From: Brachionus plicatilis
Lineage: Eukaryota; Rotifera; Eurotatoria; Ploima; Brachionidae
Direction of reading: 5' to 3'
DNA length: 64,000 nucleotides
Assembly: GCA_010279815.1 (NCBI GenBank)
Contig: QEOQ01000688.1
Span: 1 to 64,000, forward strand
Numbering within the stretch: position 1 is the stretch's first letter; each line of letters starts with the position of its first letter. The position numbers were made by a program, and so were the translations under genes. Shown here piece after piece: positions 29,746-40,900 of this stretch. Below the pieces are notes generated by a model. It saw only the letters and a list, made by a program, of their open reading frames with translations. It was not told the origin of the DNA and ran no database searches.

Positions 29746-30381
29746 ATAATAATTGAGAAAATTCAATCTTTAATTGTAATATTTCTTTGGTAATTTAAAT
29801 TATTTTACTTAAATTAGCTTTTCTTCATTAAAATATAGAAAAAATAGGTAGGTAAAAAACTCTATAAACTCTATAAAGGCTTATAAATTTTAAAATTTTA
29901 GAAACGTGTCAATTTTCTGAATCAACTACTAATTTCTAATAAAAAATCAAAAACTAACTTTATTTATATTCATATGAAATTTATGAAAGTACATCTATGG
30001 TCGTTTTGTTAAATGCTTAGCTTCTAGCTCTGAGTAAACAAATATTTTTAATTATTTTTAATAAAATTAAGCATCATCAGAAAAAAAATTTTTTTCATCA
30101 TTTCAAATTTTCCTGCTCCCTCGCTTTTAACTTAACTCTTCTCTAAAAATGCACTAAACAATTTTTTTTAATTTTGAATGATTAATTATGCTTGTTAAAA
30201 TATCACTTAATTGTTAGATCGATTGATCAATTTAAAAATTTAAATAAATTTTTATCAACTTGAATTTTTTATTAAAATAATTTTTTTTCGCAAAATCTCA
30301 TATCTTTTTTTCAATGACTCATTTTTTGCTCAAATTTATTCATTTTTTCAATTCTTTTTTTAAAAAAAAAATAGAGGCTCT
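29746..30381. other. AT-rich intergenic stretch
   Basis: The 3' flank of the EF-hand gene; nothing else supported. Confidence 0.4.
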
Positions 30382-31090
30382 TTACATGCTTAGGACTCTT
30401 TGAATCGCCTCCAATTGAAGTTCTCGATAATTTTTAGGCTGCTGTAAAATAAAAGACTTTTTTTCTAAAAAAGTAGCACTTAAAATGTTTTTTAAATTTT
30501 CATCACTTAAATAACACTGAATAAATTCTTCCAAAGTGAGAAAATTATCTTTTTTTAAATTAAATCTTCTATAAATAATATCAACTTTTTCTTCAGCCAA
30601 TTTTTTGTAGCTTTTATTTTTCTTATCGATACCGGCCATTGTAAAAATGTTACTTATTGTCTCCACCATTTCATTCTTATCCAATACACCATCATTTTTT
30701 AAGTCATAAATTTCGAATGCCATTTTCAATTTCTCATTTATGTCATTGCCAGTCGTGATTTTATTTGCTCTTAAAAACTCTTCGAAATCCAAATAGCCGT
30801 CTTTATTTCGATCATAAACTTCGAAAATTCGCGAACTGAACTTGGTTGACTTGTTTTGGGGATAAATTTTTTCATATATTTTTTGGAAATCTTTTCTAAA
30901 ATGTTTTAATTTTCCTTTTGTCCAAAAAATTTTACTCTATTTACTTTGACAATTTTCCGGCTGGACAATCGGTAATAAAACTTTGATAATAAAATAATAT
31001 TTCTTCTCTGCTAAATTCGCTGATAATACATAAATGCAAAATATCATCTTCGCTCAACCGTTTCACTTCTTTTACTTTTTTATTTCCCAT
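30382..31090 (-). CDS. Neuronal-calcium-sensor-type EF-hand protein
   Basis: Exons 30945-31090 and 30382-30895 (49-bp intron) encode 219 residues. It starts MGNKK, so glycine 2 may be myristoylated. EF1 is degenerate, with DCPAG at 41-45, the hallmark of the NCS/recoverin family. EF2 (DRNKDGYLDFEE from 77) and EF3 (DLKNDGVLDKNE from 113) have complete calcium loops. EF4 (from 161, NLKKDNFLTLEE) has Asn in position 1 and no glycine at position 6, so it is probably weak. The family are calcium-dependent membrane switches acting on receptors and kinases. It is longer than the usual 190 residues because of extra N- and C-terminal parts. Subfamily not assigned. Confidence 0.85.
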
Positions 31091-31980
31091 TTTATTTTAC
31101 AAGCAAGATTCGTTTTCCAAATTACTTATTATTTTGATATTATTTATCGAATTTAAAATTATTTTATACCTTTCCAAAAATTGCATAATTAAAGTTTAAG
31201 TAAAATCACAGCTGAATTTAGTAGTTATTTTAAGTTATTTAGTAAATGTTTAACATTATATTATATTGATGGTATCTATGTGGTTTTGACTATTATAAAA
31301 ATCAACTTATTTTCAAATAAAAAAATCAAAAATTACCTTTAAAGGTAAATTTTTTAAATAATAATGGAATATAATTTGTGGATTTTTTGGGGAAATGATT
31401 TGAGAAGAATTGACATTTTCAAAAAAGGTGACTAATTAATTTTTCAATATTTCGATTTTTTTAATTACCAGGGTTTTACATGTAACTTTGAATTAAAGTT
31501 TATAAATTTTTCATGATTTATTTATTTATTGAGAAAAAATTGAATCTATTAAGCTTAAGACATTTATTGTGTATAATCTAAATAAAAGAAGGTGTGATCG
31601 CATATATTTGTCAATTATTTAGAAAAAATGAGTAGATAAATCATTAGCCATGCAATTTAAAAATTTAAACTTATAAATATCAAAATTTTAATGCATAAAA
31701 AATAAGCTCCAATTCATCAATTATTTATTTTTCTGTACTGAACCAAAGTTTCATCAGACAATTAACATCAATAAACAAGCTAGTTAGAGGTCTTAAAAAT
31801 TAAAAAATACTAAGTGGATTTTTTCTCTCTTATTTAAAATATTTTTATTTAAAAAATTTTTTATTTATAGTATGTTAATAACTAATTTTTTAAAATCAAA
31901 TTTAGTTGCTTTTTCTCAGACCGATTGTGTTTGTAGTTTAATTTTAGAATGTATTTTACTTTAGAATTCAATAAAGAAAA
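31091..31980. other. AT-rich intergenic stretch
   Basis: Upstream flank of the EF-hand gene; no gene seen. Confidence 0.4.
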
Positions 31981-31994
31981 GTTTTTAAATATTC

Positions 31995-32060
31995 AGAAAA
32001 TATTAATATTATTATTATTATTATTTATTTCAAAGATTACGACAGATTCGGCGGTGACAA
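31995..32060 (-). repeat. LINE-type tail of the (AAT)n family
   Basis: Read on the minus strand: GTCACCGCCGAATCTGTCGT, then TTTGAAATAAATAATAATAATAAT-type repeats. The TTGAAAT(AAT)n ending recurs at 33400-33475 (minus) and 61007-61075 (plus). Confidence 0.55.
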
Positions 32061-33193
32061 AGAAAAAATTATATATAGAAAAAACTAAACTTAAAAAAAT
32101 AAGACAATTTAAAATATAAATTTTCTTTTACTTTTTAAAAGTACCTCGGCAAAAATTGTCTTTTATTCATATATGAATAATTGAATTTTAAATGCATTTT
32201 CATTATTTTTTTGATGCTTTATTTTTTGAGAAACATTTGCATTTAAGAAATTTGTCTACGAGTTAAATCAAATTAAAAAATTTGATCTGGAATTTACCAT
32301 TGCCAATTCTTAAAAGTTAAAAAAAAAAGATGCTTAACACTCAAAGATCTAATTTTTTACTTTGTTAGGATCAAAGAGTTTCATAAAAACCTAAAATTAT
32401 ATTTGCTTAGTTAAAATAAATTTGATAATGCTCATTAGAATTTTTATTTTATTTTCAAAAAAGATCTTGTCTAGACTTAATTAATAGTCTGAAATGATTT
32501 TCAAAAAAAATTAAACTAAAATTTTTGAATGGGTCTGAGGACATTATTGATGAAAATTTTTTATTTTACTAATAAAAATTTATATTTGAAAATATCTTTA
32601 ATTGAAATTTAACAAAAAAAAAATAAAAAATATGTCTTCTGAGGCAAAACGAGTTTTTTGCTTTCCCCAGTTGACGATGCACTTAATATTTAATAAATTT
32701 GATTAAATAATGAAAATATGCCTTATAACCAAATTATCCATTTTTTATGAGAAAATATTGAAAATGGTCAAATTAAAGGTGAATATCAAAACTAAATTCT
32801 AACTTGAGTTTCAACTACCTGAATTAGCATCTAAAAATCAAATAGGTATTTAATCACTCGATAATGATAATGACAAATAGATAGATGATGTTGGCACACA
32901 GCGAGCAAGAGAACAAATAGTGGAAACACTATCCATACTAAAGATCGAGGATTAATAAGTTGATGAATTATAAGATATTTTTATAATTGTATTTTTCTTA
33001 GTTAGTGAAGATTTAAAAAAAAAGTTTAGATTTAATTAAATTAGTGTTATTTTTTATTTTCTTGATATTTTACTAAAATTATTAATAAAATTGAATGAGT
33101 TAATTTTTGATCGTTTTTGTATTTTTTGACTGAATTAATGGAATTTTTTGTTATATTTGTGGATAATAACTATTTTATCTCAAATTTTTCTAA
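32061..33193. other. Intergenic stretch with a decayed coding-like patch
   Basis: AT-rich. At about 32630-32956, short frames such as MSSEAKRVFCFPQLTMHLIF, ENIENGQIKGEYQ and QRAREQIVETLSILKIED read like remnants of a protein, but stops and frame changes interrupt them. ENGQIKGEY resembles QNGEINGNF in the pseudogene at 21960, so a transposon origin is possible. Confidence 0.35.
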
Positions 33194-33376
33194 TACAAAA
33201 GTGGTTCTTGCAAAAGTGAAACGTTTCGTTCCTAAAAGGGGAACAGAATGAAGACGCATTCCAAAAAAACATTCCCATTTCATCCCAATTCCATTCCATT
33301 ACCTTTCTACATATAACTATTCCATTCCGTTCCCCTTTTAAGAACGAAACGTTTCACTTTTGCAAGAATCACTGTA
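33194..33376. mobile_element. Tc1-like MITE, 183 bp
   Basis: Inverted arms of about 50 bp: TTCTTGCAAAAGTGAAACGT, TTCGTTCCTAAAAGGGGAAC on the left and the complement on the right. TA lies at both outer ends (33194-33195, 33375-33376). The right end reads, in complement, TACAGTGATTCTTGC. CAGTG termini with TA duplications are typical of Tc1/mariner. Confidence 0.85.
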
Positions 33377-33399
33377 TTAATACTAACCATTTAATTAAT

Positions 33400-33475
33400 C
33401 ATATTTTTATTATTATCATTATTATTATTAATTTCAATAAGCACCTTATAGGCGACGCAGAAAAGTAAAACTTTA
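33400..33475 (-). repeat. Second LINE-type tail of the (AAT)n family
   Basis: On the minus strand: TTCTGCGTCGCCTATAAGGT, GCTTATTGAAATTAATAATA, AT-type repeats. Same ending as the tails at 31995 and 61007. Confidence 0.55.
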
Positions 33476-33476
33476 A

Positions 33477-34904
33477 AATATTTAAAAAAATTTTTTCGAC
33501 ATAAATAAAAAATTATATAAAAAACAAAAATATTTTAAAAGGAATTTTTTTCAGTGTTGGATAAAAGTCACAACTCAAAAGTCTTGTCAAATTAATGACT
33601 TGATTTGAGTTTACAATAAAATTTTATAAATGACTTTAAATCACATTAGTGCAAAGCATAAAATCTCAGCAAATAAAAGTCGTACGAAAAGTATTTAAAA
33701 TATATTTTTATCTAAAATGAAACTATTTTTTTAATAGAAAGTAAAAAAAATAATCAAAATTTTTTCAAATTCAAGCCACATGAAGTTTTTTTCAACGCTT
33801 ATGTTTTGAGGTCTTTTAAATTTTTAGTTAAAATACAAGTTTTTTTTTTTGAGCACACCAAATTTGGCTAAATAATTAAAAATCTTCCAAAGAGACAAAA
33901 TGTATATATGAAGATAATTAACAAAAGAAAAGTTAATTTTTAAAAATTTTCAAAGTAAGATTCTTTTTTGGCTTCAAAAAAAATAAAATGGCTTAATTAG
34001 TTAGAAATTTTAACTAATTAATTGATAAGTTTAGTTTCACTTGATATTTGAATAATATTGTTATAACTTTTGCAAGAAATAACACTTATTAACAGGAGCT
34101 AAATCAAAATGATTGATAAATAAATCGATCTAGTTTAAAAAAAAACCGAAGCGCAGCTCATTAAAAAAAGAAGACGTCTGCTTCAAATCGGACCCTTAAT
34201 GATAAGCACTTCGTAAATTTTGGCTACTATTGATAAAATCAAAAACATGTGTGTTGTTCTTATTTGCTTAAAAAAATAAACTTTCGGGCTAATTTAACGC
34301 CGGAACATTACGGTATGATTAGGATTTGATCGGTCTCTGCAAATACCATATCTAATTAAAGCCAAAGTTTTTATTCTAGTTGCAAATGAGCTTGATATTC
34401 AACAAGATTTCTTATCAATACCACACTGGCGTTATCAGGAAGTTTACTGTATCTCGAATATTTTCCCTGCATGAATTCGTATTTTTTTATTCAACCAACT
34501 TGTTGAGCCAAATTGAATTGAATTTATTTATGATTATTTTTCAATTAGGCAACAAGAGCCTCATAGAATAGCTAAATTTGCATTCAAATAGAAAATATAT
34601 CTTAATTAGTAGCAATACGAGCCAGGTCCTGATTTTTTCTAGTTTACCTAAATCATTTACAAAAAAATCAAATAAATAATCATCAAATATAAATCAATTT
34701 CTGATTTTGGATTTTTCAACACTTAGAAATTGTACAATTTTTTTAGTAACTACAAACGATTACTAATCATTATTTGTATAATTCAATTTACTCAATTTTT
34801 AATAAATCAGCGTTGCATAATTCATTTTATTTTTAATATAATTATTATCTGATACTTGCTATTTAAAACCTTAGAACAATCGGTTCATTGAAATAAGCTA
34901 AAAA
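33477..34904. other. Intergenic stretch before the papilin-like gene
   Basis: AT-rich. A 63-codon frame at 34380-34571, and a second overlapping frame reading NELDIQQDFLSIPHWRYQEV, are too short and lack context to be called genes. Confidence 0.35.
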
Positions 34905-37900
34905 ATGAATTCAAAAAAATACTGGTTCACATTTATTTTATTTTTTATTTTTATATTAAAATTGCGGGCTGGTAAGATCTTTTTTTGAGCTAAATAAAAC
35001 AAAAAAACTTTTTAAATTTTAATTTAAAACAAAAAGACTCTGAAGAAGATTGTCGCAATTCCATTTTTGGTTGCTGTCCGGACGGAATAACACCTGCTGA
35101 AGGACAAAATTACGAAAATTGCGATTTAAATGAGCCGGATGAAAGTTGTCACATTTCTGAATTCGGTTGTTGTTCAGATGACTTGACTCCTGCCAAAGGT
35201 CCTAATCAACAAGGGTGTACTGATCAGCCATGTCAAGTAATACAAAAATTAAAAAAAAAGATCTATAAATTAGTTTTATTTATAAAATTTTTAAGAATTC
35301 TCTATTCGGTTGCTGTCCAGATATGAAAACAGTGTCGAAAACTGAAGATAAATCCGACTGCCCTAGAGATCAAGCATCTGACTTTACATACAATTTAAAA
35401 TCTTGTTCAGAGTCTGAATTTGAATGTTGTCCAGATGGATTGACACCTGCAAATGTAAAAATTGTATCTTGGAAAATTTTTTTTTTTAATAATTAAAGAA
35501 TTTAGGGTCCAAATTTTAAAGATTGTGCCGAAGACGGTTCACTTATTTTAATAAAAAATCAAAAATTAAATTTAAGTAATTTTTTTATATTTTCATTTTT
35601 TTTTTTTAAATCATTTAAAATTTTATAATTAGACATTTGTACCTTGCCTCAGCCCGAGAATACATGCTTCGATTATTCTCTCAAATGGCGCTTTAGTATG
35701 ACCGAAGGTAGATGTATTCAGTTTTGGTTCGGAGGATGCAACTCGAATGAAAATATATTTGAAACTAATGATGAGTGTGAAGATCGGTGTGTTAGTCCAA
35801 AAGACATTAAAGTATGTGAGTTGCCTCCTGTTAGCCCCACAATATTAGTTGATACTCCAGACTGCCTACAAAATCTTACACGATTTTACTACGATGCAAG
35901 CAGTGCATCCTGCAAGTCATTTTCGTATTCGGGATGCTATGGAAATGGAAATAATTTTCAAAGTCTTGAGGAATGCGACCGAAAATGCCAAATACCTCTT
36001 CTTTTTGGTAAGTTTCATTTTTATATTTAAAGTAAGACTGAGCTATTTAATATAGTTATAAAAACTATAGAAAATCTTTAAAATTAAATTAATTTTTTTA
36101 TTCAAATAAGAGAATAAATTTCTTTAAAAAAAGATCATTTTTTTTTAAATATAAAATATTTAAGAATTAAGTAAATTTTATTTTTTTTTACTTAAAAATA
36201 TTAAACAGTCTTTAAAAAAAATATTGAAAATTTCAAAACATAGGGCTTTATATTTTTTAAATACGTGAATGGCTTTCATAACGCATATCCAAATTAGCTC
36301 CATTTTTGAACTAAGTTTTTTTACTAAATAAACCATGAAATGTTTCAAGTTAATATAAATCTTTATTTAAATATTTAAAAAGGCCACGGCTATATTTAAA
36401 TAAATTATTTTAAATAAAATAATAGAATTAAGAATAAAAATTTTAAAAAAATCAAAAATTTCCTTTTAAAAGTTTTCAATATCTGAAATATTAAAATTTA
36501 AGAATGTTTTAGCAATTAATTAATCAATTTAATTTAGGAAATTAGGAAATTAAATTAGATAAGATTTTTATCTTTTTTTTAAGGAAAGTTTTTTTCTTTT
36601 AAAATAGATTTTTGTTTTAAAATAATAAAAACTAAATATCCCATTTTTGCTTTAATCAAGTTAATTTCAATGCAATAAGATTGCAAAAGGAACTCACATA
36701 TTTATTTTTAAAAAAAAAATTTTCATCCCTTTTCAAAATTGTACGAAAGTTTTCATTGAAAGACGAAAAAATACACCATATGAATACTAGAACTAAATTT
36801 TTTTAAATATTTTGATTTCTCCAAATGTTTACACTCTTTATTAGTTTGTGCGATTTAAATTACTTTGAATTTTTTTCACCAAGTTATTTGCCACATTGAC
36901 GGAGTTTGAGAAGTGAAAAATTACGCACAACATTTTTTTGTTGATATACATTAGTTTATTTAAATAGAGAAAAAGATTTTTTTGAATCAATCACACAAAA
37001 ATCGAATATTTTATTTGATTAAATTTTAGAAATTTATTTTAAAAATTGTTTTGATTTAATAATCAAATTCGATTTAAAGGGATGAATCTTAAAGAGTGTA
37101 ATTTATGGAATATTAATGAACAGTACAAAAAATCAAAAAGATAATTTTTTGGCATGTTAATATTTAATAACTCTAATTTCTGAATTTATCACTAATATTA
37201 TTTAATGATTTTATTTTTATAAATAACAAATTTGAATTCTAATTATTTTTAATTATTTTAATTAACAACAAAATTTAGATTTAGCTCAATTCTCTATAGA
37301 AAATAAATGTTAAAAAAATGAGAATGGCTAATTTTATTGCATTCCAAGCGATGGCCTTTTTTTCATAATTGGTCTTGGTTTTTGACCAAAAAAAGCTATT
37401 TACCAAATTAGAAATTAGTGAAATTTAATTTAATTTTTATTTTAAATAGCAAAAATTCATTTATTTTAGTAAAATAAAATTTCTGAGCATCTACTAAGCT
37501 TTTAATGAGCTTTTTTAACTTTTTTTGTCACCGCATTTTCTAAATAATTCTTGTTCACGATCATTTAATTCAATATTTTGCTTTCTTTTGAAAATAAATT
37601 TTTGATTTCAATAACTTTTAATTCAAAGTCAAGAAAAATGAATAGAGAGTTGAGAATTTATGACTCAATAGAATATTAAACACAAATAAAATTTTTTTGG
37701 AAAATTTCAAGAAATAATATTTTGGTTCTGTATTTTTAGTGATGCAATCAGAAATTTAGATTAATAATGAAAAACCGCCAATTTTTTTACCAAATGTTTA
37801 AAATAAGCTCTGTTAAGTTTATCAATTTATTTATTTAAATTATTAAATCACTCAGGGTTAGCTGCTTGATGGTCGAAAGCCCTTCTGTCAGCGAACAGTA

Positions 37901-40900
37901 TTTTTTGGTTTAAATTTAAAAAAAAATTTTGATTTTTAGAGAATTAAAAAGTTCAACTTTATTGTAACTTTATTTTTCTATTTTTAAATTTACAATAGAC
38001 AAAAAATTAACATCAATAAAGAGCAAAGTAAAATACAATCCTTTTTCAAAAGTTTAAAAATAAAGGGCTTATATTTTTTGGGGGTGACAGATTAAATTTT
38101 TTTAAGATGACAAAAATAACTAAAAGTGGTGACTAATTATATTTGTATTAGCTGAATATAAAAAACTAATTATTCTGACAAAAAAAACTAAACGACTGAC
38201 AAATTTATATATTGAGATGACTTTTTTATAATTTTTCACTGACAAAATAAAACCTTATTTGTAGACAAAAAAAAACTAATTTTAGTGACGAAAATATTTA
38301 TTTAAATGACAAAATATAAAAAAAATAAAAAAATATAAACGATTAATTTTTTTTTATTTTTTTCCCTGAGTTGTTGATTTCTTTGGTCTCCCTCGTTATA
38401 TTAAGATATATAGAATAAATAGCCATTAGAAGAATTTTTGGATATTATTTTCTGAAAATGAATTTAAGCATGGAAAAGAATAGTCTAAGATTGATCCGAC
38501 TAAAGATTTATATAAATTTCCTAGTGTGTTTTGATTGAGACCCCACTTTTTGTTTGACAATATCTTAATAATGTTTAGTCTTTTATTGCAGCGTTCTTTA
38601 ATTTCGTCTACCAGTATATTAAAGTTTAACTTAGAATCAAATTTAATACCAAGAAACTTGATACCTTTTTGGCTCACTATTCTGTTTCCATAAATTTTGA
38701 AGTTTAGATTATCACTCTCTTTTTTGTACTTAGAAAAGACTAGACTGAACACGACTTTTCAACTGATATCTTCATTTTCCATTTAATAAGCAATTGTTCT
38801 AGTTCGTTGGTGTATTTATTAATTATTTATTATGTATTTATTATTTATTAATTTTACTAGCCATGCTAAATTTGTTATTTTTATTTATTTGTTTTCTGTA
38901 CCGAGCTAGAGCTCCTTCAGAATAAGTTAAAAAGTAAAATAAAAAAAAAATAAAATAAAAATGAAATAAAATAAAAATAAAATTAAAGTTAATAAAATGA
39001 GATAAAAAAAAGAATCAAAATAAAGTAAATAAGCTAAAAAAATGAAAGTTGAAAAATTATCAGTGAAGTAGTTTGTTTGTCACCTAGTTTAGTGTTCATT
39101 AGTCATTAGTCATTAATTAAATTAGTCACCATTTTTTTGGTAAATCTGTCATCCCGAAAATATTTAATTTGTCGGTCAATTAGTTTATCTGTCAGTCAGT
39201 TAGTTTAATTGTCACTCAATTAGTTTAATTATCAGTGAAGTAGTTTGTTTGTCACCTTGCTTAGTTTTTTTGTCAGTAAATTTAGTCTTTTTTGTCAGTA
39301 AAATAGGAATTTTTTTGTCAGTCCATTAAATGATGGCCAAAATAAAGCTTTGAAATATTAAAAAAATTAAAAATCTGCGATGAAGCTTAGTTGCGCATCG
39401 AAAAATTTTTGAGCAATATTGAGCGCTTGAAATTTGATCAAAAATTTTACTTTGCTCAATAAAGCAAAAATTTACAATATCTAAAATAATTTTTAAGTTA
39501 AAAATTTTATCCTTTTTTAAGGTTTATTAATTATTTATAATAAACTTATAGTGTAATTTAAAGTGTTTTAGTTGATAAATTCAATATATTCAAAATCTGC
39601 AAAAACTCTCGATGTATACTGCTTAGAGTTTTATTTTATTTTTTTATTTTTTTAGTGGAGACCATATTATGTGTGGAAAACTGAATTTATCATCTAATAC
39701 AATTTATAGAACCAATGTTAAAAATTTATTAAATACTTTCATTCTTTTTTAATCTTTTTTTGATAGAGTTCACAATGGCAATTTAGATTTTTTAAATAAT
39801 TAAAATATTCTGATATTCTTCTGATATTATGTTTATGCATAATCTTATCAATTCATTTAAAAAAAAAAATTTCTTATTTTGCTTTAAATTAATCTTATTA
39901 AGAATTATACGAATATTTGAAGGAAAATAAAAGCCGAAACAAAAATATCTTAAAATTTTAACATCTGTAATTAAAACAAGTTTTGATGATTTTTTCCAAG
40001 TCCTCATTTATAAAGAAAATGAACATTTTTCAATTGAATAAAGATATTTAATCCAAAATTATTAAAGATTGATTGAAGACTAAGCCAAAACTTTTGAATT
40101 TGAAGGAATTAAATTTTAAAATTAACTAAATTTTTAGAGAAGTGTTCTTTTATTCCGGATAAGGGTCCCTGTCGTGGTGACCATGAAAGATGGTATTTTG
40201 ATTCAAGAGTTGGTCAATGCAAAACTTTCTCGTATGGAGGCTGTATGATAACTAAAAACAATCATTTATCAGAAGATGATTGCTTCAATTCGTGTGTACG
40301 ACCAAAACAAAAAAGTAATATTTTTCATATAATTTTGAAATAGGCTTTTAGATCAGATTAAATTTCGAAATTTAAGGTGTTTGTCTTTTGCCAAAAATAA
40401 TCGGTAGCTGCGACGAAAAAATCGATTCATGGTATTATGATTTTAACGAAGGAAAATGTAAAGAAATGCTTTACAGTGGATGCAATGGAAATCTGAACAG
40501 ATTTGAGACTAAAGAAGCCTGTGAATACACCTGCCAAGGACTTGACGATTATCGTATTAAAAAATCAAAAAAATCTAAAATTTTAAATTAGAAAATTTCT
40601 TAAAATAGCTAAACAAATGATTACTGAAGACATATGTCATGCTCCCAAAATTTCGGGCTCATGCCATGTTAAACTGCAAAGGTGGTACTACAATTCAACA
40701 ACGGAAATGTGTCAACAGTTCACCTATTCTGGCTGTGATGGTTCTCCGAACAATTTCGAAAATGAAATTGACTGCAGATCAACTTGCAATGCTAAAATAA
40801 TCGGTACAAAAAATTTTTTTTAAATTTTTAAATATTTTTTTATTTTTTCAAATTTGTTTAAAAAAGATCCTTGTGAACTTCCAATGGATTCTGGAACTTG

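Larger units (their letters stand above)
38085..39325. mobile_element. Foldback-like element with TTTGTCAGT repeat arms
   Basis: The left arm (38085-38330) carries many GACAAA/TGACAAAAAAACTAA units. The right arm (39050-39325) carries the inverted units TTAGTTTAATTGTCAGT and TTTTTTTGTCAGT, at intervals of roughly 20-40 bp. The middle has received a LINE fragment and a LINE tail. Arms made of degenerate short tandem units in opposite orientation match foldback transposons. Confidence 0.6.
36008..40137. other. Papilin intron 5 (4.1 kb)
   Basis: The largest intron. It holds a foldback-like repeat element (38085-39325), a LINE relic (38426-38830) and an orphan LINE tail (38870-38925). The remainder is AT-rich with no exon supported. 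Confidence 0.75.

Noticed and set aside
32630..32956. Decayed coding-like patch
   Set aside because: Reads partly like protein but has several stops in every frame and no recognisable family. Noted only as intergenic content.
34380..34571. 63-codon frame upstream of the papilin-like gene
   Set aside because: No start context, domain or splice support; a competing frame also looks partly open.
36828..37105. Inverted words TTTACACTCTTTA and TAAAGAGTGTAATT in papilin intron 5
   Set aside because: The match is only about 13 bp with no extension, within the chance level for such AT-rich DNA.
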